Below, piece after piece: positions 7,928 to 14,322 of a DNA stretch of 64,000 bases; the first letter of the stretch is position 1, and every line of letters starts with the position of its first letter. The position numbers were made by a program, and so were the translations under genes. The DNA lies in the NCBI RefSeq assembly GCF_901875555.1, contig NZ_CABFMD010000031.1, positions 1 through 64,000 on the forward strand. Direction: 5' to 3'. The notes beneath the pieces were generated by a model. It did no database searches. It was not told the origin of the DNA and saw only the letters and a program-made list of their open reading frames with translations. The stretch is from Streptococcus parasanguinis (GTDB lineage: Bacteria; Bacillota; Bacilli; Lactobacillales; Streptococcaceae).

Positions 7928-8205
7928 CTCCGATGGATGCTGCTTTAGAGGGGCGCAATCGTCAAAACCCCTTGAGACCAGATTGGGAAGAGATCAAAGA
8001 TGAGGTGATGCTCCTGCCCATTCGGATGAAATTTAGCCAAAATACCGAAATCGCTAAAGAATTGCTCGCGACAGGAGATGCCCTCCTCATCGAACATACG
8101 CAAAATGACGCCTACTGGGCTGATGGGGGAGATGGATCTGGAAAGAACAAGCTAGGCCTTCTCTTAATGCAAGTACGGGAAGAGTTGAAAAACCTCACCC
8201 TGTAA
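7925..8205 (+). pseudogene. NADAR-family (YbiA-like) N-glycosidase, 5' half missing
   Basis: The frame reads SPMDAALEGRNRQNPLRPDW, then EEIKDEVMLLPIRMKFSQN, then ATGDALLIEHTQNDAYWADG and GDGSGKNKLGLLLMQVREEL. These are the C-terminal motifs of NADAR proteins, which hydrolyse N-glycosidic bonds in riboflavin precursors or ADP-ribosylated nucleotides. About half of the usual 150-180 residues is missing from the front, and no start codon with a ribosome binding site is present. It abuts the broken repressor head-on. A 40-bp piece around its stop codon is repeated at 16574-16613. Confidence 0.75.
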
Positions 8206-8223
8206 CCTCTCCTCTTGCTATAC
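8184..8223 (+). repeat. left copy of 40-bp direct repeat flanking the LXG island
   Basis: The sequence covers the last six codons and stop of the NADAR remnant and 18 bases beyond. The copy at 16574-16613 shares GTTGAAAAAC, the block CTGTAACCTCTCCTCT and GCTAT; only about five to six positions differ. The two copies enclose the whole LXG toxin island. Confidence 0.75.
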
Positions 8224-8231
8224 CATTTAAC

Positions 8232-8339
8232 AGCCTAGTTTTGGTATGAATGCCACAATGATCAATAATAAGGAACTCAAGTCAGTTGGCTTGAGTTTTT
8301 TTGTGTGGGCGAATGTGCTGGGAATACCACTAACTAGGC
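8232..8339. repeat. inverted repeat around a terminator
   Basis: AGCCTAGTT at 8232-8240 is matched by AACTAGGCT at 8331-8339. The terminator at 8274-8302 lies between the arms. It may be a large secondary structure or a trace of an element end. Confidence 0.4.
8274..8302 (+). terminator. intrinsic terminator after the NADAR remnant
   Basis: Stem AACTCAAG/CTTGAGTT with an eight-base loop followed by seven Ts. Confidence 0.85.
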
Positions 8340-8358
8340 TTTTTTATAGCTGTGAAAG

Positions 8359-8370
8359 ATGTTATAACAT
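8359..8370 (+). promoter_or_regulatory. palindromic promoter element upstream of the LXG operon
   Basis: The perfect 12-bp palindrome ATGTTATAACAT contains a TATAAC that could serve as the -10 box. It lies about 24 bases before the first LXG operon gene, whose start is preceded by AAAGGAG. No clear -35 box. Confidence 0.4.
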
Positions 8371-8393
8371 GAAAAAATTTAAAGGAGAAATGA

Positions 8394-8741
8394 ATGGGAG
8401 ATAAATACACAGTAAAAAGTGATCTTTCGGTGGCTGCTAAGCATGCTACTGCAATAGGATCTGCCAATAATTATTCAGCTATTACAGTTCAAAGAGATGA
8501 ACAAACGACAGTTGCTGGTAATAATAGTGCAAAAAATGGTATTAGTCAATTTGAGAATCTTCAGACTCAGCTATCGAATCATATTGTGAATATGATTCAA
8601 AATATCCATAGCTTGGCCGACCAATTTTAAGATAAGGATGCCATGATTCGTCAAAATTTAAATATTTTGAATACCATTCAGTCTAAGCCATCATTCTCAA
8701 ATGAAGCGAAATCAAAATACTTAGATGTATTAGAGGATTAG
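8394..8741 (+). pseudogene. LXG-associated targeting protein (Lap1-like, TIGR04197/DUF3130 family), interrupted by a stop in the FxxxD motif
   Basis: The first 78 codons encode a helical WXG100-like protein typical of TIGR04197/DUF3130 (Lap1), which pairs with an LXG toxin and helps its export by the type VIIb system. A TAA at 8628-8630 follows NIHSLADQF. Beyond it the same frame stays open for 36 more codons (DKDAMIRQNLNILN and on) and ends at TAG 8739-8741. The known C-terminal FxxxD signal of these proteins falls exactly on the stop: Phe78, stop79, Asp80, Lys81, Asp82. The intact gene would have 115 codons. Either a single-base nonsense mutation has removed the signal, or readthrough occurs. 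A reinitiation ATG is at 8643. RBS AAAGGAG lies just upstream of 8394. Confidence 0.75.
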
Positions 8742-8743
8742 AT

Positions 8744-9097
8744 ATGAGTGCAGAAGATACATGGAATAAGCTCCATGAGAAAGAACGACAACTTTCAGAT
8801 AAAGAGTGGGACTTATATCAGCGGATAGAAAAATTAGATTCGAAGAAAATGGAAGTAATGGATCAGCTGTTGAATGATTCACATTGGTTAAATGATCTAG
8901 ATTTTCTTTTCGAAGGTAGTAGATATCAAAGTCAAATGATGGATGACCAGTTAGAATTCCAGCATCAAGTGAGAATAATGGAATACAGCCTGGATGAAGA
9001 ATTAGAAAAACTTCGGAAAGAACATAAATCTATTGAAATAAAGTTAGATTCGATTCACCAAGAAAAAAGACGATTAGTGACGGAGGAAATCACATGA
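8744..9097 (+). CDS. LXG-associated protein (Lap2-like, DUF3958 family)
   Basis: The 117-residue protein is almost wholly helical and charged, with heptad patterns (EKERQLSDKEWDLYQRIEKL, EELEKLRKEHKSIEIKLDSI). Position between a Lap1-like gene and an LXG gene, and length, match the DUF3958/Lap2 partner, which binds the LXG domain with Lap1 to form the pre-export complex. The ATG is two bases after the previous frame ends, and its stop overlaps the LXG start by four bases. Confidence 0.75.
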   Translation: MSAEDTWNKLHEKERQLSDKEWDLYQRIEKLDSKKMEVMDQLLNDSHWLNDLDFLFEGSRYQSQMMDDQLEFQHQVRIMEYSLDEELEKLRKEHKSIEIKLDSIHQEKRRLVTEEIT

Positions 9098-10902
9098 GTA
9101 TAGATATGTATCTAGAATCCGCCAGAAGTCAGGCAAATAGTTTATCTAGTATATCCGCCCAGTGCGTGCAACAGAATATTGAATTGATTAAAGTTCTTGA
9201 AAATTTTGTAGCTGAAGAAGAGTTAAAAGGGCATGCTTACGACTCAGCAAAAGCGCATATTACAAGTACTGTAATTCCATTAATCCAAGGGATTGTCTTG
9301 TACCAAGAATCACTGGCGGAGGAGTGTCAAAAATTTGTCAGTCAATATACCTCTGATGTAGATAGTAAAAGTTGGCGTCAAGTGGATTTAGAAGAAAAAA
9401 TTAGGGAAGCAGATCAAAAGATTTCCAGTCTACGACAGTTAATGGAAACAAAATCGGATAATAAGATTTCAGCATTTCTAAATCTTTCGGTATCCATAGC
9501 CGTATTAGAAGGAGCAAAACAAAAATTACAGAAAATATTAATTAGCCTGCTTACTTTTAATGCAGTATCTCCAACTATCTTTTTAAATTCAGAGCGGTAT
9601 TTATTGGCCGTTCAAAATGGTTTTGCCCAAGCTGCACAATCATGGGATGCTGCTAGCGGAACCTACTTGCCTCCAAGTAGTGGAACTGATCTATCATGGA
9701 AGCAAACAATCTCTTTAGGATGGCAAAAACGACAAGACATTCTGAACAAAGTGAAGAATCCGAAAGTTGAAACGTTAGAGGAAAAACTTTCAAAAATGTC
9801 ACGTGCAGAACTGGAGGAAGAGTATGGTACTGTAATTCAATCCTATAAAAGGTTTCTTACAATGGGACAAGGCGATAATGTGACTGCTACTATGGATTTT
9901 GAGGATGTGAAACTAATTTGGAAGCGGTATAATGAAGTGAGGGATGATCACTTAGGATTATTACCTTCAGAATTAGCCAAGGTGGACCCAAAATTTAAGA
10001 AACGTATCGATGCAATGGATCAAGAAGCGTTAGAAGAGGCCTACCCAGAACTTAAAACATTGATCTCCATGGCTCATGTGAATCCATATGCACAACTATT
10101 TAAATCTGAAACAGAACGTGCTAATTATGATTATCTACTAGACCGCTATTTCCTTTTAGATAGTCAAAAAATGCTTAGTTGGCGAGATCCCGCTTTTCAA
10201 ACTAAATATGATTATTATATAATTGAAGAAGGAATTAATCCTTTTACAGGCAAACCAGCTACACAGGAAGAAATCAATCGGGCAAAAGATATCAAGAAGG
10301 TGAGAGCTTTTACTGATACCCTCCAACTAGCAAGTTCCCTGTATACCTCTTATGTTGGATACAATCAGTACTACAATAAACCCTATACAACGTTCTCGGA
10401 TGTATTTAGTAAAGTAAAAGGGAAGGTTCCTGTCTTCAATAGGAAACCAGTAATTCCTGTTTTTTCAAATAGATATTCAAAAATAGATTTTACTCAAACT
10501 GACTTTGATGTTGAGTTAATAAGAGGTAGATTGAAAACTGATCCAGATACGGCTTTTTTCTGGTCAGGACGAACAGATGGCATTGGAGGAATGGATGTTG
10601 CGAAAAAAATAGCAAAAAATAAAGGAGGAGTTACATTAGAATCTACGATTGATGATACGAACATTGTAATGCCTGAATGGGATTTTAATACTCCTTCAAG
10701 TGTAACAGCTTGGGAGGAAGCTTCGAATGTTTACGCAGAGCAAGTATCTGGTGAAATAAGAGCTGTAGTTGGTAGCGAACTACGACCAGGAAATATTTGG
10801 GAAAACATCGAACTACCAAGATTGAAGGCCAATCCAAATGTTACTAAGGTTACAACAATAGATCCTAAAACAGGGGTAGAAAAAATTATATTCGAGAGGT
10901 AG
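9094..10902 (+). CDS. LXG polymorphic toxin with ADP-ribosyl cyclase-like C-terminal domain
   Basis: Residues 1 to about 200 form an LXG domain (starts MSIDMYLESARSQ, long helices), the type VIIb secretion module. Residues about 200-420 are a helical spacer. Two short blocks (YVGYNQYYNKP to NRKPVIP, about 420-455, and FSNRYSKIDFTQ, about 457-468) are repeated downstream and appear to be tip-joining points. The tip (about 475-602) has FFWSG (Trp490), GGVTLES (Glu516), MPEWDFN (Trp529), SSVTAWEEASNVYAEQVSG and GNIWENIELP (Glu573). Order and spacing resemble CD38/ADP-ribosyl cyclases (TLED Glu, FW-type core, final catalytic Glu), which suggests NAD(P)+ glycohydrolase or cyclase activity in target cells. 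The tip assignment is inference from motifs; the LXG call is solid. Confidence 0.8.
   Translation: MSIDMYLESARSQANSLSSISAQCVQQNIELIKVLENFVAEEELKGHAYDSAKAHITSTVIPLIQGIVLYQESLAEECQKFVSQYTSDVDSKSWRQVDLEEKIREADQKISSLRQLMETKSDNKISAFLNLSVSIAVLEGAKQKLQKILISLLTFNAVSPTIFLNSERYLLAVQNGFAQAAQSWDAASGTYLPPSSGTDLSWKQTISLGWQKRQDILNKVKNPKVETLEEKLSKMSRAELEEEYGTVIQSYKRFLTMGQGDNVTATMDFEDVKLIWKRYNEVRDDHLGLLPSELAKVDPKFKKRIDAMDQEALEEAYPELKTLISMAHVNPYAQLFKSETERANYDYLLDRYFLLDSQKMLSWRDPAFQTKYDYYIIEEGINPFTGKPATQEEINRAKDIKKVRAFTDTLQLASSLYTSYVGYNQYYNKPYTTFSDVFSKVKGKVPVFNRKPVIPVFSNRYSKIDFTQTDFDVELIRGRLKTDPDTAFFWSGRTDGIGGMDVAKKIAKNKGGVTLESTIDDTNIVMPEWDFNTPSSVTAWEEASNVYAEQVSGEIRAVVGSELRPGNIWENIELPRLKANPNVTKVTTIDPKTGVEKIIFER
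10350..10459 (+). repeat. tip-joining block A, copy in the LXG gene
   Basis: A 110-bp block encoding YVGYNQYYNKP to PVIP. A closely similar copy (about ten differences) is at 11830-11939 in front of an orphan tip. The sequences diverge immediately after the block. Confidence 0.85.
10460..10498 (+). repeat. tip-joining block B, copy in the LXG gene
   Basis: About 38 bp encoding FSNRYSKIDFTQ. It recurs with one mismatch at about 11314-11352. It marks the entry to the toxin tip. Confidence 0.8.
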
Positions 10903-10904
10903 AA

Positions 10905-11138
10905 ATGAAAATTACAGGAACAAGATCAACAATTACTTTTGATTTAGAGAATGGTTTCCTCATAAAAGCACAAGGAGAATTGCTGATCAATAAAAAATTT
11001 GTTGTTTATAAAGATAGTATGACACAATGGGAGCCTCCTCATGAGAATCTTCCGATAACTCAAAGAGAAATAGAAAATATTATTAATACAGCTAAAAAAA
11101 TGGAGAGCAATCAAACTATTCAATTAGACTTTGTATAA
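10905..11138 (+). CDS. probable immunity protein of the LXG toxin (Imm74-like)
   Basis: The 77-residue protein starts MKITGTRSTITFDLENG and has GELLINKKFVVYKDSMTQWEPP followed by a helix, a small alpha+beta layout. The opening and the W-E-P-P motif resemble Imm74 proteins found directly after polymorphic toxin genes. It begins two bases after the toxin stop, as expected for a cognate immunity protein that must be made with the toxin. The family assignment is from memory; the immunity role rests mainly on position. Confidence 0.65.
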   Translation: MKITGTRSTITFDLENGFLIKAQGELLINKKFVVYKDSMTQWEPPHENLPITQREIENIINTAKKMESNQTIQLDFV

Positions 11139-11369
11139 TTATATTGTATTCTAAGAGAAATAAATCTCTATACAAGTGGTCAGGTTGTCTATCATGGGAC
11201 CAAACTCCTAGGTGGAAGTGAAGAAGATGCTCAAACTGCAAACTTTATCGGGAACATCGTAGGAGGTTATGTGGCCTCCTCAGCAACCAGCAAGTTTAGT
11301 TTGAATCAACCTATTTTTTCAAATCGATATTCAAAAATAGATTTTACTCAAAACAGAAGACCATTATAA
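11139..11369 (+). pseudogene. orphan LXG toxin fragment 1 (spacer part plus joining block B, tip deleted)
   Basis: An open frame without start reads NLYTSGQVVYHGTKLLGGSE, GNIVGGYVASSATSKFSLNQ and then IFSNRYSKIDFTQ, the same joining block as in the main toxin, and stops five codons later (NRRPL). SLYTS also resembles the main toxin just before block A. It is the remains of an alternative toxin 3' end whose catalytic part is lost. Confidence 0.65.
11314..11352 (+). repeat. tip-joining block B, orphan copy
   Basis: About 38 bp encoding FSNRYSKIDFTQ, nearly identical to 10460-10498. Sequence after the block differs (NRRPL and stop). Confidence 0.8.
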
Positions 11370-11401
11370 AACATTTTAAAAAAATAGAATAGAGGTTTGA
11401 A

Positions 11402-11788
11402 ATCCTGAAAAATAGAATTCATTACATTACGAAACTTGAAATGCAAGATCGATTGCCTTTCAGTGGCTTTGTAGCAAATTTTGATGGGAAGCAGATCCAA
11501 AACAAAGAAGAACTATTTCGTTTTCTTGAAAAAAATGTCGGACTTCCTGATGCCAATAATTGGTCATCTATTACAGATTGGCTGACAGACTTATCATGGA
11601 TAAAAGCTGAAGAATACAACTTTATTCTTGAAAATTATGATAGCTTCTTAAAAGATGACTTATCATCTAAAGACTTATTTTTAGAAATTTTGGAAGAAGA
11701 TATTCTTCCTTGGTGGGAATGCGATGTTGAAAAGCATGTTGTTGGCAGTAAGGTCAAGAGTTTTCAAGTTTACATAGTAGAAAATTAA
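11402..11788 (+). CDS. orphan barstar-like immunity protein
   Basis: From the ATG at 11441 the 115-residue protein reads GFVANFDGKQIQNKEELFRF, NWSSITDWLTDLSWIKAEEY, ILENYDSFLKDD and EEDILPWWE, the strand-helix pattern and acidic face of barstar proteins, which block RNase toxins. An RBS AGAGG (11391-11395) is placed ideally for a start at 11402, where the codon is ATC, followed by in-frame LKNRIHYITKLE up to the ATG at 11441. The natural start may therefore have been ATG mutated to ATC, leaving either a weak AUC start or the internal ATG, which lacks an RBS. No matching RNase toxin is present. Confidence 0.7.
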   Translation: MLKNRIHYITKLEMQDRLPFSGFVANFDGKQIQNKEELFRFLEKNVGLPDANNWSSITDWLTDLSWIKAEEYNFILENYDSFLKDDLSSKDLFLEILEEDILPWWECDVEKHVVGSKVKSFQVYIVEN

Positions 11789-11794
11789 AAATAG

Positions 11795-12610
11795 GACAAA
11801 GTTTTAAGGAGCTACCTTAAGGTAACCACTTATGTTGGATATAATCAGTACTACAATAAACCCTATACAACGTTCTTGGATGTATATAGTAAGGTAAAAG
11901 GGAAGATTCCATTCTTCAATAGGAATCCAGTAATTCCTGAGGTTAACCTTAAGGTAGATATCAATGGTAAAACTATAACAGAAACCACAAAACCTTATGA
12001 TCGCGAACATATTTTACGAAATATAGAAGAAAGCAGGCTTGCGAGGGAGAATTCAGGGTTTAAAGACTTTTCAACCACGAGGCTTCAGCCGGTAGTCAAG
12101 CCTCAGCCTGCACCTAAGAATTTAGATGTTGAGGGACCAGTAGTAAATAATATTCAATCTAAATATCCCGATTTGCAAACTTATGAATATAATTCATATA
12201 CAAATCCTGGTCCACTAAATGATTTAAGAGGTCAGCCTAATGTTAATTTTTATGGGGGACGGTATGATGTTGAAGTTTTGAAGTCTCCTAAAATATTATA
12301 TCGAGCTGGCGACCAAAGCAATCCGCTAGGGCAATGGTTTACAGAATCAGCCCCACATTCTGAGATAGAAGTTAGAATAAATACGGCAGTAAAACCAATT
12401 TGGACAGATCGTTCAGGAAACTACACTGGCAGCTCTCCTTTAAATACAGTTTACGAAATAAAAATACCAGCTGGCACAACAATATACAGAGGACCTGTTG
12501 CGAGTCAAGGAGGCATCTATCAAGGTGGTTTGGAATATGAACAAATTTTTATTGAAACTCCGTGGAAAATAGAAGGTGTAGAGGTTATTAGCTCAAAACC
12601 ATTAAATTAG
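11795..12610 (+). pseudogene. orphan LXG toxin tip 2 (ADP-ribosyltransferase-like), no start
   Basis: The frame is open from 11795 to TAG 12608-12610 but has no plausible start; the longest candidate begins at TTG 11876 inside the joining block. It opens with joining block A, then a proline-rich linker (VVKPQPAPKNLD) and a tip with ILYRAGDQSNPLGQWFTES, NTVYEIKIPAGTTIYRGP and GGLEYEQIFIETPW. The set YRxG, WFTES and ExE (EYE) recalls R-S-E type ADP-ribosyltransferase toxins; this is a motif-level inference. It would become expressible only when joined to an LXG head through block A. Confidence 0.65.
11830..11939 (+). repeat. tip-joining block A, orphan copy
   Basis: 110-bp copy of 10350-10459 encoding YVGYNQYYNKP to PVIP, with about ten substitutions. 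The next codons (EVNLKVDING) differ from the main toxin. Confidence 0.85.
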
Positions 12611-12621
12611 TGAGGAAAGAA

Positions 12622-12927
12622 ATGAAACGAAAAGAATTATTAGATAATATCAAATTAATATTACCACTATTAAATCAATACAATGATGGGACAATTCATG
12701 TACAAATTTCATTTTTACAAGGATTAGAATGTGCATTGGAAAATGGTGACTCACTCCCTACAATAAGAGAAATTAAAGATATCCTTTATCCTCCAAGAGG
12801 AGGTCTATCAGACTTTTTTGTTTGGAAGAATGATTATTTGGAACGACTAAAAATTAATGAAGAAATTGAAGCCTACAATAATAGATTATGGGAGCTTTTA
12901 AATCAAATAGAAAACTTGGAATCATAG
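12622..12927 (+). CDS. probable immunity protein of orphan tip 2
   Basis: A 101-residue, mainly helical, acidic protein (MKRKELLDNIKLILPLLNQY, FLQGLECALENGDS, WKNDYLERLKINEEIEAYNN). I do not recognise the family. The ATG at 12622 is preferred over the GTG at 12610 because GAGG sits six bases upstream. It starts 12 bases after the orphan ART-like tip, the usual place of the cognate immunity gene. Confidence 0.6.
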   Translation: MKRKELLDNIKLILPLLNQYNDGTIHVQISFLQGLECALENGDSLPTIREIKDILYPPRGGLSDFFVWKNDYLERLKINEEIEAYNNRLWELLNQIENLES

Positions 12928-12930
12928 TAA

Positions 12931-13119
12931 ATGCATCAAATTTTAAAATTAGAAGCATTTCATCAATCTCATACAAGAATTCCAAGCGGAAATGAAGCAT
13001 CTGCTTTTGAAGATTTTTGGAAACCAGGAGGACAAACCTTCCCAGGAAATATGCCAGAAGCAATCATTGATGAAGTTCCGTGGGGAGAATTTACAATTAG
13101 AAAATTAGGAGGCGACTAG
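12931..13119 (+). pseudogene. orphan toxin tail 3a
   Basis: The last 47 residues, IPSGNEASAFEDFWKPGGQT and FPGNMPEAIIDEVPWGEFT, are clearly related to a second fragment at 14752-14932 (IPSGNKDLIFDGVWRPGGRT, YPGDMPEDVMKDI). Both are the C-terminal ends of a toxin family I cannot name, and each is followed by a related immunity-type gene. The ATG at 12931 is probably fortuitous. Confidence 0.5.
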
Positions 13120-13120
13120 A

Positions 13121-13543
13121 ACGAGTTTAACTAAAATAACATGGGAAGAATTTGATGCCTTTGATAAGATTGAATCACCGAAGGGATATGATTTTCGAAG
13201 ACATGAAGGGAAATATTACACTTTTGGAGAGTTTGGAGTAGCTTCAGTTCGTCGTGTCTTTGAAATTAATCCTTCTGATTTTAATGAATATTTATTAGGC
13301 AAGAGGACGGCACGTGAAATTGATTTTAAAGCGGAGAACGATCGTTGGCCACCAACGGAAGAAGAAAAGAAAGCTAGTGAGAAACAATTTATATTAAAAG
13401 GCTTAACTCCTTTAATAGCTAGTCCTAAAAGTTGGGAATTATTTACTCAGGAGGAGCTTGAGACGTTAATTCCGCTTGCTGAACAAAAATGGATTGACTG
13501 GAGAGGCAAGCTTCCAGATGATTATGTATCGCCATTGAAATAG
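13121..13543 (+). CDS. orphan immunity-type protein 3a, start codon ACG
   Basis: A 140-codon frame reads TSLTKITWEEFDAFDKIESP, FRRHEGKYYTFGEFGVASVR, ENDRWPPTEEEKKASEK and ends PDDYVSPLK. It is a paralogue of the protein at 14914-15297: TWEEF/AWEDV, RRHEGKYY/RHHEKYFF, ENDRWPP/KNDCWPP line up. The paralogue's ATG falls on ACG here (13121-13123), eight bases after a perfect GGAGG (13108-13112). A T-to-C change has therefore removed the normal start. It may be translated weakly from ACG or be silent. No other start in the frame lies before the conserved part. Confidence 0.65.
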   Translation, partial: TSLTKITWEEFDAFDKIESPKGYDFRRHEGKYYTFGEFGVASVRRVFEINPSDFNEYLLGKRTAREIDFKAENDRWPPTEEEKKASEKQFILKGLTPLIASPKSWELFTQEELETLIPLAEQKWIDWRGKLPDDYVSPLK

Positions 13544-13549
13544 CTTGTA

Positions 13550-13593
13550 AGGAACTTGTTTATACACTGTTAGTTGTAGGCAAGTTCCTGTTT
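13550..13593 (+). terminator. intrinsic terminator after orphan immunity 3a
   Basis: Arms AGGAACTTG (13550-13558) and CAAGTTCCT (13581-13589) with a 22-base loop and GTTTTC after the stem. Confidence 0.65.
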
Positions 13594-13620
13594 TCACTTT
13601 AAGTGGACTAAATGAATCGC

Positions 13621-13641
13621 AAAATATTGACAGAATTCCAA
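13621..13641 (+). mobile_element. remnant of an IS3-family right end
   Basis: These 21 bases are identical to 999-1019, the right end of the IS at the window start. No transposase sequence is attached. It marks an old insertion, or recombination, inside the immunity array. The rest of 13594-13800 shows no gene. Confidence 0.6.
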
Positions 13642-13812
13642 GACTTACACTGAAAGAACCTGACGATTTTTAGTTCACATGATGATTCAAATTCCAAAAA
13701 AATAAAAAAAAAGAATGATTAGGTTACAAGGATATAGCTAACAGTTTATTTAAGATCTATATGAGCGAGAGAAATTTATCGACAAATTATTTAAGATAAT
13801 AAGGAGTATATA

Positions 13813-14142
13813 ATGAATATTCTTAAAAAAATTGAAGATAAAACATATCAAAATGCAGACTTAATAAATAATATAGATTTAAATCCTATAGTTTCTTATC
13901 ATATTATCAAAGAAATTGTTAACAGTAAGATTAATGATATTAACGTTATTAATAAATTAATAGAAATTTCTGTCAGACTGTCTGTCAATGATTCAGTATT
14001 AGGTCCAATTTGTTTGGGTCATATGTCTTTGGCTGCGTTAAGAAAATTAGGGATTGATTTAAGAAAAGTTGATAGTCGTTCAGCTATTTCTGATTACGAT
14101 TGGGAATTAGTTGATAATTTTTATCACGAAAATGGATGGTGA
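13813..14142 (+). CDS. hypothetical protein, possible orphan immunity protein
   Basis: A 109-residue helical protein with the ATG nine bases after AAGGAG. Segments LNPIVSYHIIKEIVNSKIND, INKLIEISVRLSVND and GHMSLAALRKLGIDLRKVDS suggest short helical repeats. Family not recognised; position in the array suggests immunity. No toxin fragment precedes it. Confidence 0.6.
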   Translation: MNILKKIEDKTYQNADLINNIDLNPIVSYHIIKEIVNSKINDINVINKLIEISVRLSVNDSVLGPICLGHMSLAALRKLGIDLRKVDSRSAISDYDWELVDNFYHENGW

Positions 14143-14177
14143 GGAAATAGATCCTTATAAGAAACAGGAAAGTCAAT

Positions 14178-14322
14178 TCAATTAATTCTATACGAACTAA
14201 AAAGAATACTTGATGAGGTTTACTTAGGAGATTTACCACTTTACCGTTTGGCTATCACTTCAAAAGTAGAAGAAAAAGGTAGTTTTTTACTAAGACTGAA
14301 AGAAATAGGAATAATAAAGTGA
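14178..14322 (+). pseudogene. C-terminal remnant of an unknown protein
   Basis: A frame without start reads QLILYELKRILDEVYLGDLP, LYRLAITSKVEEKGSF and LLRLKEIGIIK. Its stop overlaps the GTG start of the next gene (GTGA), so its translation would have been coupled to that gene. Confidence 0.4.

Noticed and set aside
7852..8205. A complete 117-residue plus-strand protein starting inside the repressor gene
   Set aside because: The part before about 7925 is antisense to the repressor and unrelated to NADAR proteins. Only the NADAR part is real.
10350..11939. CRISPR-like array, because of repeated blocks
   Set aside because: Only two copies of each block, of different lengths, and they are coding and in frame. 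There are no regular spacers.
11813..11954. ACCTTAAGGT occurs twice near the orphan tip (about 11814 and 11945) and might be a recombination site
   Set aside because: A 10-bp palindrome occurring twice in AT-rich DNA is not enough, and no recombinase is nearby.
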